A DNA stretch of 34,446 bases from an uncultured Geobacter sp. (GTDB taxonomy: Bacteria; Desulfobacterota; Desulfuromonadia; Geobacterales; Geobacteraceae): contig CAIYDQ010000010.1 in NCBI GenBank assembly GCA_903925075.1, positions 1-34,446 of the forward strand, in the 5' to 3' direction. The notes below the pieces were generated by a model that saw only the letters and a program-made list of their open reading frames with translations, had not been told where the DNA came from and ran no database searches. Positions 1-8,081 of this stretch are shown here, piece by piece (positions within the stretch are counted from its first letter, which is position 1; every line of letters starts with the position of its first letter). Made by a program: the position numbers and the translations under genes.

Positions 1-588
1 AAGCACAGCCTGGGAAAAGCCACAGTGAAAATGTATGACAAATTTGGTCGGGTACTCCGTTTAGAGACAATGACCAATGACGTTTCCTTTTTCAAGCACC
101 ACCGCAAAGTGGAACACCGCGACGGTTCAAGTGAATATTGCCTTGCTACGATCAAAAAGTCGATATATAGCCTCATTGATCTGCGCGTGGTTCTACTGGG
201 ATGCAACAAGCGCTACCTTGAGTTCCTCTCCGCGTTGGACGACTTCTCGGCGGGGCACCGTAACCTGGAGAAATTAATTGGGCCCAAAGAGATTGATGGT
301 CAGAAACTCAAAGGACTCAATTTCTTTGACAAGACAGAACAAACCTTGCTGCGCTCCCTGCAGCGTCCTCAATTTAATATCAGAGGGCTTCGCCGCTCCG
401 ACATCAAGCCGTTTTTACCACAGATGTCAGCAGCAGGGATCAGCCGTCAGTTGCTGCGGTTGAGAAAACTCGGCATCATCAAAAAGGTCGTTGGAACCTA
501 TCGCTACTACCTCACCAGACTGGGTCGTAGCGCAATTGCAGCCTGTTGCCGATTGGCCGAAACAACTATCGTCCCTGCTCTCGCATGA
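1..588 (+). CDS. C-terminal part of an unrecognised winged-helix-like protein (5' end outside window)
   Basis: The reading frame is open from the first base, with no start codon and ribosome binding site pair, so the gene is cut by the left edge. An internal ATG at 25 is unlikely to be the real start, because the residues before it (KHSLGKATVK) run smoothly into MYDKFG. The visible part is basic. Its last ~80 residues alternate short helices and basic turns and end in a hairpin-like segment (GIIKKVVGTYRYYLT), which resembles a winged-helix DNA-binding domain. I do not recognise a named family. I have a general impression that proteins of this kind occur as multicopy hypothetical genes in related genomes, so a mobile origin is possible but not shown. 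The gene ends at TGA 586-588, just before a bidirectional terminator. Confidence 0.6.
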   Translation, partial: KHSLGKATVKMYDKFGRVLRLETMTNDVSFFKHHRKVEHRDGSSEYCLATIKKSIYSLIDLRVVLLGCNKRYLEFLSALDDFSAGHRNLEKLIGPKEIDGQKLKGLNFFDKTEQTLLRSLQRPQFNIRGLRRSDIKPFLPQMSAAGISRQLLRLRKLGIIKKVVGTYRYYLTRLGRSAIAACCRLAETTIVPALA

Positions 589-640
589 CGAAGTTTGCTC
601 AAAAAATGTAACGTTTCAAGTCGTAAGAGACTAAAAGAAC

Positions 641-683
641 AAAAAGCGGCCTCCCCCACTCTTTGGGGGGAGGCCGCTTTTCT
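641..683. terminator. Bidirectional intrinsic terminator
   Basis: A near-perfect hairpin has left arm AAAAGCGGCCTCCCCC and right arm GGGGGAGGCCGCTTTT with a short loop. It has A and T runs on both sides, so it can act on either strand. It lies between the partial plus-strand gene and the end of the minus-strand secreted protein gene. Confidence 0.85.
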
Positions 684-720
684 TGGGAGCCGAGGGCGTT
701 CGCTCGACTACCTCTGACTG

Positions 721-1722
721 CTATTTCCTGCGTTCCGACTCTCCTCCCTCATGTTTTCCTTCTGGATTTTGCTGTGGCGGCTTCTCCCCGTGCGGCTGGC
801 CCGGTGGTTGAGCATGCTGCTGCGGTTGTGGATGTGGCTGCTGTCTCTCCGGCCTCTGAGCTTGAGGCTGGTGTTGTTGAGGCATCTCGGGCCTTTGCGC
901 TTGAGGGCGTTGCTGTTGCTGTGGCATCGCGGCTCCCCGGGCTTGCGGTGGTTGGTGCTGTCCCGGCGGAGGTTGAAGCTGTCGTTGCTGCTCCTGCCTA
1001 GGATGTTGCTGCTCCTGCCTTTGACGTGGCTGCTCCTGCCTTTGACGCGGCTGCTCTGCTCTTTGATGCGGCTGCTGCTGTTGGACGTTATGAGGCTGCA
1101 CTTGCTGTCGGCCTTCAGCTCTTGGGGCCTGCGCCGGCCTTTGTTTTTGCTGCCGCTGTTCTTGTCTCAACTGCTGATGTCGTTGAACCTCGGGCCTATG
1201 CTGATATTGCTCCTGCCTTTGCTGCCTTAGTTCCTGTCTTTGTGGTCGCGGGATGGGCTGGTAGTTCTGCACGTCCCAGGCTTTTTTCCTCTCCCAATAA
1301 CGGTTTTTATGCCAGCTCTGCCAGTTGTGTTGCACCCTCTGGTAGGGGATGGGTTCGTAGTTCCAGCGATGTCCGCGCCAGTCATGGGCTCTGCAGTACT
1401 CCCTCCACCCCGGATCGACGTCGAAATAAAAACTCGGAACGCTGTCATAATAACGCCAGCCGCGGCTGTAACGATGCGAGCGATACCAACGACCTTCCCA
1501 TAGGCGCCACCACCAGCCATTCCAGAAAAATAGCTCGACATCCGTATCCGGGACGACATAGACATCGTCGCTGTCGGGCAGCACCACCACGGCCGGCGGT
1601 GCTGCGAAGACGACGGGTGGCGGCAGCGAAATGCCGATGTTGATGTCCACCCTGGCCATGGTTTCGGCAGGAACGACAACTGCCGATGCCAAAAGAATCA
1701 CTCCTAAAAGTATCGTTTTCAT
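721..1722 (-). CDS. Secreted W/Y-rich protein with long Q/P/R-rich tail
   Basis: The protein is 333 aa. It opens with a signal peptide (MKTILLGVILLASAVVVPAE, cleavage near residues 19-23), followed by a hydrophobic V/P-rich stretch (INIGISLPPPVVF). Residues ~60-145 are crowded with W, Y, R and H (for example FFWNGWWWRLWEGRWY). The second half (~155-333) is low-complexity Q/P/R/H and presumably disordered. A good site (AAAGGAGG) precedes the ATG at 1722. The N-terminal half resembles the protein at 9789-10334: both have signal peptide, VDIN motif, proline-rich linker and W/Y-rich domain. The function is unknown; an envelope or extracellular location is inferred. No lipobox cysteine is seen. 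Confidence 0.8.
   Translation of the reverse strand: MKTILLGVILLASAVVVPAETMARVDINIGISLPPPVVFAAPPAVVVLPDSDDVYVVPDTDVELFFWNGWWWRLWEGRWYRSHRYSRGWRYYDSVPSFYFDVDPGWREYCRAHDWRGHRWNYEPIPYQRVQHNWQSWHKNRYWERKKAWDVQNYQPIPRPQRQELRQQRQEQYQHRPEVQRHQQLRQEQRQQKQRPAQAPRAEGRQQVQPHNVQQQQPHQRAEQPRQRQEQPRQRQEQQHPRQEQQRQLQPPPGQHQPPQARGAAMPQQQQRPQAQRPEMPQQHQPQAQRPERQQPHPQPQQHAQPPGQPHGEKPPQQNPEGKHEGGESERRK
989..1078 (-). repeat. Short tandem repeats coding the EQPRQRQ-type units
   Basis: About 21-nt units (core GCTCCTGCCTTTGACG on the plus strand) recur in tandem and encode EQPRQRQ-EQPRQRQ-EQQHPRQ in the tail of the secreted protein. At least two units are nearly identical at DNA level, so copy number may vary between strains. 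Confidence 0.6.
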
Positions 1723-1867
1723 AGGGTCGCCTCCTTTCAGTTCCTGTGGAAAAACCGGTCTCTTAACACCTCGACTACCTTGGCTCTGATGCTACTCTCT
1801 CTAATTCTACTCCATTTAAGCCGGATTCTCCGCAGTTCCGGCGACCTGGCCCGGTCGGCGCAGCGGA

Positions 1868-1914
1868 AACGTGAAAAAGGGAACTCCCCTCTGCGGGAAT
1901 TCCCTTTTTCACGT
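1868..1914 (-). terminator. Intrinsic terminator after the ABC-F gene
   Basis: A long inverted repeat has arm AACGTGAAAAAGGGAA and complementary arm TTCCCTTTTTCACGTT around a CCCCTCTGCGGG centre. It sits just downstream of the minus-strand ABC-F stop codon at 1952. The rest of the 1723-1951 interval shows no gene; it must also hold the promoter of the secreted protein gene, which I could not place. Confidence 0.75.
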
Positions 1915-1951
1915 TCGTTCGCTTGGTTGGTCGGCGACCGCCGAGCCAAAT

Positions 1952-3586
1952 TTACAGGCTCAGCTCCGCATGGCCGTTGCAAAGCGCCTCGCGGGTCGTG
2001 GTCACCTCGGCGTCCTCCAGGTAGTCGTCGAAGTTCATGATCCTGTCGATGAAGCCGCTGGGGGTGATCTCGATGATCCGGTTGGCGACCGTGGAGACGA
2101 ACTGGTGGTCGTGGGAGGAGAAGAGTATCACTTCGGAGTAGGAGATGAGCCCGTTGTTCAGGGCGGTGATCGACTCCAGGTCGAGGTGGTTGGTCGGCTC
2201 GTCCAGGATCAGCACGTTGGCCGCCGCCAGCATCACCTTGGAGAGCATGCAGCGCACCCGCTCGCCTCCCGACAGCACGCTGGTCTTCTTGGTCGCTTCT
2301 TCTCCGGAAAAAAGCATCCGTCCCAAAAAGCCGCGGGCGAAGCTCTCCCCCTCGGCGGGGGGGGCGTACTGGCCGAGCCACTCGATCAGGTTCAGGTCGT
2401 TCTTGAAATAGTCGCCGTTCTCCTTGGGGAAATAGGCGTGGGTGATGGTGATCCCCCAGCGAAAGCTCCCCGCGTCCGGCTCCATCTCTCCTTCCAGGAT
2501 CTGGAACAGCGTGGTCTTGGCCAGCGTGTTGCCGCCGACGAAGGCGATCTTGTCTCCCTTTCTCACCACCAGGTCGAGGTCCTTGATGACCTGCACCCCG
2601 TCGATCGCCTTGGAAAGCCCCTTCACCTCCAGGATGATGTCGCCGCAGGCCCGCTCCGGCTTGAAAACCACGTAGGGGTACTTCCTGGAGGAGGTCGGCA
2701 TGTCCTCGATGGTCAGCTTCTCCAGGAGCTTTTTCCGGGAGGTCGCCTGCTTGGCCTTGGAGGCGTTGGAGCTGAAGCGCTGGATGAACTCCTTCAACTC
2801 GTTGGCCTTGTCGGTGGTCTTGCGGTTGTCGTCCTGGCGCTGCTTCAGGTGCAGCTGGCTCGCCTGGTACCAGAAATCGTAATTGCCGACGTAGACCTGG
2901 ATGCGGCTGAAGTCGATGTCCGCTATGTGGGTGCAGACCTGGTTCAGGAAGTGGCGGTCATGGGAGACCACGATCACCGTGTTCTGGAAGCGGTACAGGA
3001 ACTCCTCCAGCCAGCTGATCGATTTCAGGTCCAGGTGGTTGGTCGGTTCGTCCAAAAGGAGCACGTCCGGGTTGCCGAAAAGGGCCTGCGCCAAGAGCAC
3101 GCGCACCTTGTCCCCCCCCTCCAGCTCCTTCATCAGCTTGCCGCGCATCTCCTCGGGTATGCCCAAGCCGTTCAAGAGCACCGCCGCTTCCGACTCCACC
3201 TCATAGCCGTTCATCTCGGCGAAATCGGCTTCCAGTTCGGCGGAGCGGATGCCGTCCTCCTCGGAGAACTCGGGCTTGGCATAGATCGCCTCGCGCTCGG
3301 CCATCACCTTGTAGAGCTTTTTGTGCCCCATGATCACCGTGTTGAAGACGGTCTCCTCGTCAAAGGCGAACTGGTCCTGCTTCAGTACCGCGATCCTTCC
3401 CTTGCCCGCGGAGATTTCACCCTTGTCCGCCTCGATCTCGCGGGAGAGGATCTTCAGGAAGGTTGATTTCCCCGCGCCGTTGGCGCCGATCAGGCCGTAG
3501 CAGTTGCCGGGGATGAATTTTATATTGACGTCCTTGAAGAGGACCCTCTTGCCGTAGGCGAGGGTAACGTTGGATGCGCTGATCAT
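1952..3586 (-). CDS. ABC-F family ATPase (YbiT-like)
   Basis: This soluble protein of 544 aa has two ATP-binding cassettes and no membrane segments, which defines ABC-F. These proteins act on the ribosome rather than in transport. Cassette 1 has Walker A GANGAGKST (residues ~34-42), signature LEGGDKVR and Walker B LLLDEPTNHLD. A charged linker of ~80 residues (QRQDDNRKTTDKANELKE) follows. Cassette 2 has an unusual Walker A (GGNTLAKTT), a normal signature LSGGERVR and Walker B LILDEPTNHLD. The frame runs open upstream to 3724, but the start is placed at ATG 3586, where ISASNVTLAYGKR begins the family fold and GGGAG lies at proper distance. The longer N-terminus would translate the leader hairpin. 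The subgroup assignment is moderately sure. Confidence 0.9.
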   Translation of the reverse strand: MISASNVTLAYGKRVLFKDVNIKFIPGNCYGLIGANGAGKSTFLKILSREIEADKGEISAGKGRIAVLKQDQFAFDEETVFNTVIMGHKKLYKVMAEREAIYAKPEFSEEDGIRSAELEADFAEMNGYEVESEAAVLLNGLGIPEEMRGKLMKELEGGDKVRVLLAQALFGNPDVLLLDEPTNHLDLKSISWLEEFLYRFQNTVIVVSHDRHFLNQVCTHIADIDFSRIQVYVGNYDFWYQASQLHLKQRQDDNRKTTDKANELKEFIQRFSSNASKAKQATSRKKLLEKLTIEDMPTSSRKYPYVVFKPERACGDIILEVKGLSKAIDGVQVIKDLDLVVRKGDKIAFVGGNTLAKTTLFQILEGEMEPDAGSFRWGITITHAYFPKENGDYFKNDLNLIEWLGQYAPPAEGESFARGFLGRMLFSGEEATKKTSVLSGGERVRCMLSKVMLAAANVLILDEPTNHLDLESITALNNGLISYSEVILFSSHDHQFVSTVANRIIEITPSGFIDRIMNFDDYLEDAEVTTTREALCNGHAELSL

Positions 3587-3609
3587 GACCTGCTCCCTTT
3601 TTGCAAAAT

Positions 3610-3637
3610 CAAAAAACCACAAGGGCACCCCTGTGGT
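3610..3637 (-). promoter_or_regulatory. Terminator-like leader hairpin upstream of ABC-F gene
   Basis: On the minus strand a 9-bp stem (ACCACAGGG with CCTTGTGGT, one G-U pair) with a GTGC loop is followed directly by six T. This is the form of an intrinsic terminator, ending ~25 nt before the ABC-F start codon. It could act as an attenuator or as a 5' stabilising hairpin. Confidence 0.6.
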
Positions 3638-3650
3638 CGTGAACCTTCCA

Positions 3651-3680
3651 CTTATAGCATCCTTGCGCGCTCGGCGGCAA
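3651..3680 (-). promoter_or_regulatory. Candidate sigma-70 promoter for ABC-F gene
   Basis: Minus-strand TTGCCG (3675-3680), an 18-nt spacer and TATAAG (3651-3656). Transcription would start near 3644, just ahead of the leader hairpin. This is a motif match only. Confidence 0.45.
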
Positions 3681-3782
3681 CGAAAATCTGGTTCGCAGTT
3701 GATTTTACCGGTGCGATATGGCATGTTGTTGACAATTTATTCCCCAAGCTCGGGACGCGGGTTCAGGCCTGCCGGAGATCGC

Positions 3783-4658
3783 ATGAGAATTGTCGACAAG
3801 ATAGCCGCAGGAAAGCAGTTCATCTCCCTGGAGTTCTTCCCCCCCAAGGACCAGAAGGAGTGGCCGGTTTTCTTTAGAACGACCGACAGGCTCGCCCAGT
3901 TGAACCCGCTCTTCGCCTCGGTCACCTACGGGGCCGGCGGCAGCAGCAAGGGGGAAACGCTGGAGATCGTCAGCCGGCTGAAAAGGGAGCACGGCCTGGA
4001 GACCATGGCGCATCTGACCTGCATCGGGGCTCAGCGCGGCGAGCTGCTGCAGTTCATGGACGATCTGGCGCTGGCCGAGGTCGACAACGTGCTGGCTCTC
4101 AGAGGGGATCGTCCGGCGGACGCGCCGCCGGAATTCTCAGCCTGCGGCACGCTGCGGCACGCCTGCGACCTGGCCGCCTTCATCAGGAACGCCCATCCCG
4201 GCGTGGGGATCGGCGTCGCCGGCTATCCCGAGACCCACCCGGAGGCGACGAGCCCCGAGGCGGATCTCGGTTTTCTGAAGCTGAAGCTGGACCAGGGAGG
4301 TGATTTCGCCATCACCCAGCTGTTTTTCGACAACCGCTACTATTTCGACCTGGTCCGCCGGGCGCGCGAGCTGGGGGTCGACAAGGCCATCATCCCCGGC
4401 ATCATCCCGGTCGTCAGTCTCAAGGTGATCCGGCGCATCGTCTCCATGTGCGGCGCCACGCTCCCCCCGGAGTTCCTGGCCTCGCTGGAAGAGGCCGACC
4501 GGCGCGGCGGCGCGGCGGCTGTCCAGGAAGTCGGGGTCGCCTGGGCCAGAAGGCAGGCGCAGGATCTTTTGGCCGCCGGCGTTCCGGGGGTGCACATCTA
4601 CACGCTGAACCGCGACGAGGCCGTGCTGAAGCTGGTCGACGGCTTGCTGGCGGTTTGA
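3783..4658 (+). CDS. metF: Methylenetetrahydrofolate reductase
   Basis: MetF reduces 5,10-methylene-THF to 5-methyl-THF with bound FAD, supplying the methyl group for methionine synthesis. It is also part of the methyl branch of one-carbon metabolism. The protein is 291 aa, close to the usual ~295 of bacterial MetF. Visible family motifs are SLEFFPPKD (catalytic Glu17), the barrel strand with SVTYGAGGS (~46-54), HLTCIG (~77-82), LRGDRP (~106-111) and FITQLFFDN-like FAITQLFFDN. The frame continues upstream to 3570, but ATG 3783 is chosen because GGAG lies 6 nt before it and the family N-terminus begins there. The gene is divergent from the ABC-F gene. The DUF523 gene follows after 9 bp, so they are probably cotranscribed. 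Confidence 0.93.
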   Translation: MRIVDKIAAGKQFISLEFFPPKDQKEWPVFFRTTDRLAQLNPLFASVTYGAGGSSKGETLEIVSRLKREHGLETMAHLTCIGAQRGELLQFMDDLALAEVDNVLALRGDRPADAPPEFSACGTLRHACDLAAFIRNAHPGVGIGVAGYPETHPEATSPEADLGFLKLKLDQGGDFAITQLFFDNRYYFDLVRRARELGVDKAIIPGIIPVVSLKVIRRIVSMCGATLPPEFLASLEEADRRGGAAAVQEVGVAWARRQAQDLLAAGVPGVHIYTLNRDEAVLKLVDGLLAV

Positions 4659-4667
4659 GGGGTTCCC

Positions 4668-5177
4668 ATGGATCAGCCGATCAAGGTCGGCATCAGCGCT
4701 TGTCTTGTGGGCGAGAAGGTTCGCTACGACGGCGCCGACAAATTTGACCGCTCGTTGGCCGAGGCGCTCGGCGCTCTTTTCCTGCTGGTCCCCGTCTGTC
4801 CCGAGGTGGGTTGCGGCTTCTCCGTGCCGCGCGAGGCGATGCGCCTGGAGGGGGATCCGGACCACCCGCGGCTGGTGACGGTCGAGACGCGCGTCGATTT
4901 GACCGGGCGGATGCTGGGCTATTGCCGGGAAAAGGCGGCGCAGTTGGAGCGGGAAGGCATTTGCGGCTTCGTCTTCAAGAAAAATTCCCCCAGCTCCGGC
5001 CTGCATCGGGTGCCGGTCTACCAGGAAGATGGGACCATCAAGGAGGGGCGCGGGCTGTTCGCCGCGGCGCTGGTGCGGCGCTTGCCCGCGCTGCCGGTGG
5101 AGGAGGGGGAGAGCTTGGGCGAGCCCGCCGCCCGGGAGAGATTCCTGGAGCGGGTGCGCTCTTACGCCTGCGGCTAG
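4668..5177 (+). CDS. DUF523 family protein
   Basis: The protein is 169 aa and matches the DUF523 family (related to the N-terminal part of E. coli YbgA). It has an N-terminal SACLVGEKVRYDG motif with Cys12, then PVCPEVGCGF with Cys44 and Cys49, PREAMRLEG, and a later CGFVFKKNSPSSG motif. The conserved cysteines suggest metal, iron-sulfur or thiol chemistry, but no biochemical role is known to me. It starts 9 bp after metF. Such pairing with a folate enzyme may only reflect cotranscription. Confidence 0.85.
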   Translation: MDQPIKVGISACLVGEKVRYDGADKFDRSLAEALGALFLLVPVCPEVGCGFSVPREAMRLEGDPDHPRLVTVETRVDLTGRMLGYCREKAAQLEREGICGFVFKKNSPSSGLHRVPVYQEDGTIKEGRGLFAAALVRRLPALPVEEGESLGEPAARERFLERVRSYACG

Positions 5178-5197
5178 GACCCCGGCCTAGCTGAGTT

Positions 5198-5236
5198 TCA
5201 CTTCGGCGCCGTCATCGCGAGGTCACTTCGGCGCCG
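5198..5236. repeat. Short direct repeat in intergenic spacer
   Basis: TCACTTCGGCGCCG occurs at 5198-5211 and 5223-5236, each followed by a similar ATCGC. A second direct repeat, GACCCCGGCC, brackets the spacer at 5178-5187 and 5285-5294. The role is unknown. Confidence 0.6.
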
Positions 5237-5246
5237 GTATCGCAAC

Positions 5247-5278
5247 GTCGCGTTTCGTGCCTCAACGCGACCTACCGG
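5247..5278. repeat. Dispersed palindromic repeat, short variant
   Basis: An 8-bp inverted repeat, GTCGCGTT/AACGCGAC, sits within a sequence that aligns with the reverse complement of 22538-22569. It is one of three related intergenic elements in this window (see 13487-13586 and 22537-22627). Confidence 0.6.
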
Positions 5279-5323
5279 TGCTAAGACCCCGGCCGGCTTC
5301 GTCACAGTCACAGGAGGAGCCTT

Positions 5324-5632
5324 ATGTACCTGATCCAGATACTGCTGCCGCTCTACGACAACGAGGGGCTACCGCTGTCTCAGCTGGAGTTCCTGCGGGT
5401 GCGCGACGAGCTGTCGGAGCGTTTCGGCGGCATAACCACCTACATGCGCTCCCCCGCCCGCGGGCTCTGGAAAGAGACCCGCGACACCACGGTGCATGAC
5501 GATATCGTCATCTATGAGGTGATGGCGGACGAGCTTGATCGGGAGTGGTGGAAAAGCTACCGCGAACAGTTGACTCTGGCCTTTCGCCAGGAGCTGCTGA
5601 TCGTGAGGGTGAGCGAGATCCAGCTTTTGTGA
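5324..5632 (+). CDS. Conserved hypothetical protein, 102 aa
   Basis: This small soluble protein starts at ATG 5324 behind a perfect AGGAGG. It has no signal peptide, membrane segment or cysteine motif. The order of strands and helices (YLIQILLPLYDN, a helix with VRDELSERFGGITTYM, DIVIYEVMADELD, then a W-rich helix and the closing strand ELLIVRVSEIQLL) suggests a compact alpha/beta barrel-like or ferredoxin-like fold. I recognise it only as the kind of small conserved protein seen in proteobacteria and assign no function. It converges on the chemoreceptor gene with a 3-bp gap and no visible terminator. Confidence 0.75.
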   Translation: MYLIQILLPLYDNEGLPLSQLEFLRVRDELSERFGGITTYMRSPARGLWKETRDTTVHDDIVIYEVMADELDREWWKSYREQLTLAFRQELLIVRVSEIQLL

Positions 5633-5635
5633 AAG

Positions 5636-7318
5636 CTAGTATTTGACGAACTCGTCGTCCGACTCACCCCCCTCGCTCAAATCCATTACCACCCCCCTGC
5701 GCCCGCCGGAGTTGCCGTACTTCTTGTCTAGGGGCGCCGCCAGCGCGACCCGCTCAACGCGCTTGGGCGCGACCGCCGCGGGGCGCCGCGCCTGCTGCGA
5801 GCGAGTCCTGCCGCCGGACACCTTGAAAAAGGCGATGCTGGACTGCAACTGCTCGGCCTGGCTGGAAAGCTCCTCGGCGGTCGAGGACATCTGCTCGGCG
5901 GCCGAGGCGTTCTGCTGGATCACCTGGTCCAACTGCTGCATCGCCTTGTTGATCTGCTCGGCGCCGGTGTCCTGCTCGCGGCTGGCCGCGCTGATCTCCT
6001 GGACCAGCTCCGCCGTCCTCTTGATGTCGGGGACCATCTTGCTCAGCATGGCGCCTGCCGTCTCGGCCACCTGCACGGAACTGGAGGAGAGTTGCGCGAT
6101 GCTCGCCGCCGCCAGCTGGCTCCTCTCGGCCAATTTTCTCACCTCGCTCGCCACCACGGAAAAACCCTTGCCGTGCTCGCCGGCCCGCGCCGCCTCGATG
6201 GCCGCGTTCAGCGCCAGCAGGTTGGTCTGCCGGGCGATCTCCTCGATGATGTTGATCTTGACCGCGATTTCCTTCATGGCGCCCACCGTCTGGGCGACGG
6301 TGCGTCCGCCCTCTTCGGCGTCGGTCGAGGATTTCACCGCGATCCTTTCCGTTTGCAGGGCGTTGTCCGCGTTCTGCCTGATGTTGGAGGACATCTGCTC
6401 CATCGAGGCGGAGGCCTCCTCGGCGGCGGCGGCCTGCTCGGTGGCTCCCTGCGACATGCTCTCCGCGCTGGCGGAAAGCTCGGTGCTCCCGGCGGCCACG
6501 TTGTCCGCGGCGGCGGTCACTTCTCCGACGATCTCCTTCAGCTTGGCGACCATCGAGCCCATGGCCGTCAAAAGCTGGCCGGTTTCGTCGCCGCCGTGCG
6601 ACTGCACCGTCATGGTAAGGTCCCCCCCGGCGAGCCGGTCGGCTATCTCCACCGCCTGCCGCATCGGCAGGGTGATGGCGCGGGCGAGCAGCGCCGTGAT
6701 CAGGATCGCCAGCACCATCGCCAAAGAGCCGACCCCGAGCATCAGGGCGCGGGCGTGCCGGTAGGAACTCTCCGCCGCCTCGAAGCGCTCCTGGTTGCGC
6801 TCCTTCTGGTACGCCGCCAGCTCCTCGATAGCGTTCAAAAGGCTGCGGATCGCCGGACGCGCCTGCTTGTTCAAGACCTCGATCGCCTCGGCATCCTTGC
6901 CCGCCAGGGACAGCTCGATCACCTTGGAATCGACCGGACGCGCCGTGTCCACGGCGGCTTTCACCCGGTGCAGCAGCTGAAAAGCCTTGCTGTCGTCTTG
7001 CGCGGTGAGCTCTTCCATCCGCTTCAGGCAGACGCCGTACTTTTCGCGCCAGTTGACGATCCGCTGGTCGTATTCCCGGCGTCTCAGTGCGTCGCCGTCC
7101 ACCAGGATGTTGCGCATGTTGATGGAGATCTCCGAGATGCAGTTGTGCATCTCGTTGGCCAGCTCGATCCGCAGGTTGTTGACCTTGACGATCCGCTCCA
7201 GGTCGCCCTGCAGTCCGGCCATGTTGGCCAAGCCGATCCAGACCACCACCGCTAGAAAAAGCAGCAGGATGCCGTTGGCCAAGGCCAGTTTGACGGCGAT
7301 TTTCAGATTATTCAGCAC
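5636..7318 (-). CDS. Methyl-accepting chemotaxis protein (four-helix-bundle sensor type)
   Basis: The protein is 560 aa. TM1 is at ~9-28, followed by a ~160-residue helical periplasmic domain resembling 4HB_MCP, TM2 at ~190-214, HAMP (~215-267) and a long cytoplasmic signalling hairpin with the conserved tip ([18 protein letters not shown], then [18 protein letters not shown]). The protein ends in a basic linker and the tail DDEFVKY, which fits the xZxxZ (Z aromatic) pattern of CheR/CheB-tethering pentapeptides. The start is GTG 7318 with GGGAGGAG at good distance. It lies 91 bp downstream of the OmpR-type regulator on the same strand, so it may be its operon partner or target. The ligand is unknown. 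Confidence 0.92.
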   Translation of the reverse strand: MLNNLKIAVKLALANGILLLFLAVVVWIGLANMAGLQGDLERIVKVNNLRIELANEMHNCISEISINMRNILVDGDALRRREYDQRIVNWREKYGVCLKRMEELTAQDDSKAFQLLHRVKAAVDTARPVDSKVIELSLAGKDAEAIEVLNKQARPAIRSLLNAIEELAAYQKERNQERFEAAESSYRHARALMLGVGSLAMVLAILITALLARAITLPMRQAVEIADRLAGGDLTMTVQSHGGDETGQLLTAMGSMVAKLKEIVGEVTAAADNVAAGSTELSASAESMSQGATEQAAAAEEASASMEQMSSNIRQNADNALQTERIAVKSSTDAEEGGRTVAQTVGAMKEIAVKINIIEEIARQTNLLALNAAIEAARAGEHGKGFSVVASEVRKLAERSQLAAASIAQLSSSSVQVAETAGAMLSKMVPDIKRTAELVQEISAASREQDTGAEQINKAMQQLDQVIQQNASAAEQMSSTAEELSSQAEQLQSSIAFFKVSGGRTRSQQARRPAAVAPKRVERVALAAPLDKKYGNSGGRRGVVMDLSEGGESDDEFVKY

Positions 7319-7409
7319 GCGTCTCCTCCCAGATTCGCAAAAATTTCGCAGGCGGCGAGCAAGGTCGCCGGCCTTGGGCTTTGGCCGCGGTGGCCTCCCG
7401 GATGCCCGG

Positions 7410-8081
7410 TCATTCGGCCTCGTATTTGTAGCCGACCCCGTAGATCGAGTGGATCAATTCCTCCTCGGGGGCAACGGCTGCGATCTTCTTCCTGAGTTTC
7501 TTGATGTGGCTGTCGATGGTCCGGTCGCTCACCACGCGCTGATCCGAATAGATCCGGTCCATGAGCTGACCGCGGGAGTAGATGCGCCCCGGGTTTTGGT
7601 AGAGAAAGTGCAGCAGCTTGAACTCGACGGCGGTCAGATCCAGGTCCTGGCCGTGCAGCAGGGCGCGGAACTTGTCGACGTCCAGGCTGAGGGCACCGCT
7701 GGGAGGAGCCGGGTGCTCGCCCGCGCGGCGCAGCACCGTCTTCACCCGCGCCACCACTTCGCGCGGGCTGAAGGGCTTGCAGATGTAGTCGTCGGCGCCC
7801 AGCTCAAGCCCCAGCAGCCGGTCGATCTCCTCGACCCTTGCTGTGATCATGATGATCGGCACCTCGGAAAAGGTGCGGATCTCCTTGCAGATCTCCAGGC
7901 CGTCCCGTCCGGGGAGCATCAGGTCGAGCAGGATCAGATCCGGCGCGGCCTCCCTCACCCGCGGCAGCACTTGGTTGCCGTCGGCGATCCAGACCGAATC
8001 GAAGCCCGACTGGTTCAGGTAGTCGCGCAGCAGGCTGGCAAGCTTTTCCTCGTCTTCCACGATCATGATGATGGCTTTCAT
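7410..8081 (-). CDS. OmpR/PhoB-family response regulator
   Basis: The protein is 223 aa. The receiver domain (1-~118) has the acidic pair E9/D10, phospho-acceptor Asp53 ([13 protein letters not shown]), the switch residue in MITAR and the conserved Lys in YICKPFSP. A winged-helix DNA-binding domain follows (~130-222), with recognition-helix region [15 protein letters not shown] and the wing GVGYKYE. The start codon overlaps the stop of the upstream kinase gene (ATGA, 8078-8081), so the two are translationally coupled and form a cognate pair. Of known systems the sequence is closest in style to BaeR. Targets may include the divergent secreted protein gene at 9789. Confidence 0.93.
   Translation of the reverse strand: MKAIIMIVEDEEKLASLLRDYLNQSGFDSVWIADGNQVLPRVREAAPDLILLDLMLPGRDGLEICKEIRTFSEVPIIMITARVEEIDRLLGLELGADDYICKPFSPREVVARVKTVLRRAGEHPAPPSGALSLDVDKFRALLHGQDLDLTAVEFKLLHFLYQNPGRIYSRGQLMDRIYSDQRVVSDRTIDSHIKKLRKKIAAVAPEEELIHSIYGVGYKYEAE

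Noticed and set aside
1737-2381. Minus-strand open frame of 214 codons at the end of the ABC-F gene
   Set aside because: It is a frame-shifted reading of the ABC-F sequence that runs through its terminator; Arg/Pro-rich with no support.
1871-3466. Long plus-strand open frame (531 codons) opposite the ABC-F gene
   Set aside because: It is the antisense shadow of a clear ABC-F coding sequence, with biased L/V/G/E/D composition and no domain or binding site.
3727-3752. TTGACA at 3729 as a metF promoter -35 element
   Set aside because: No acceptable -10 hexamer lies 16-18 nt downstream (GGGACG region).
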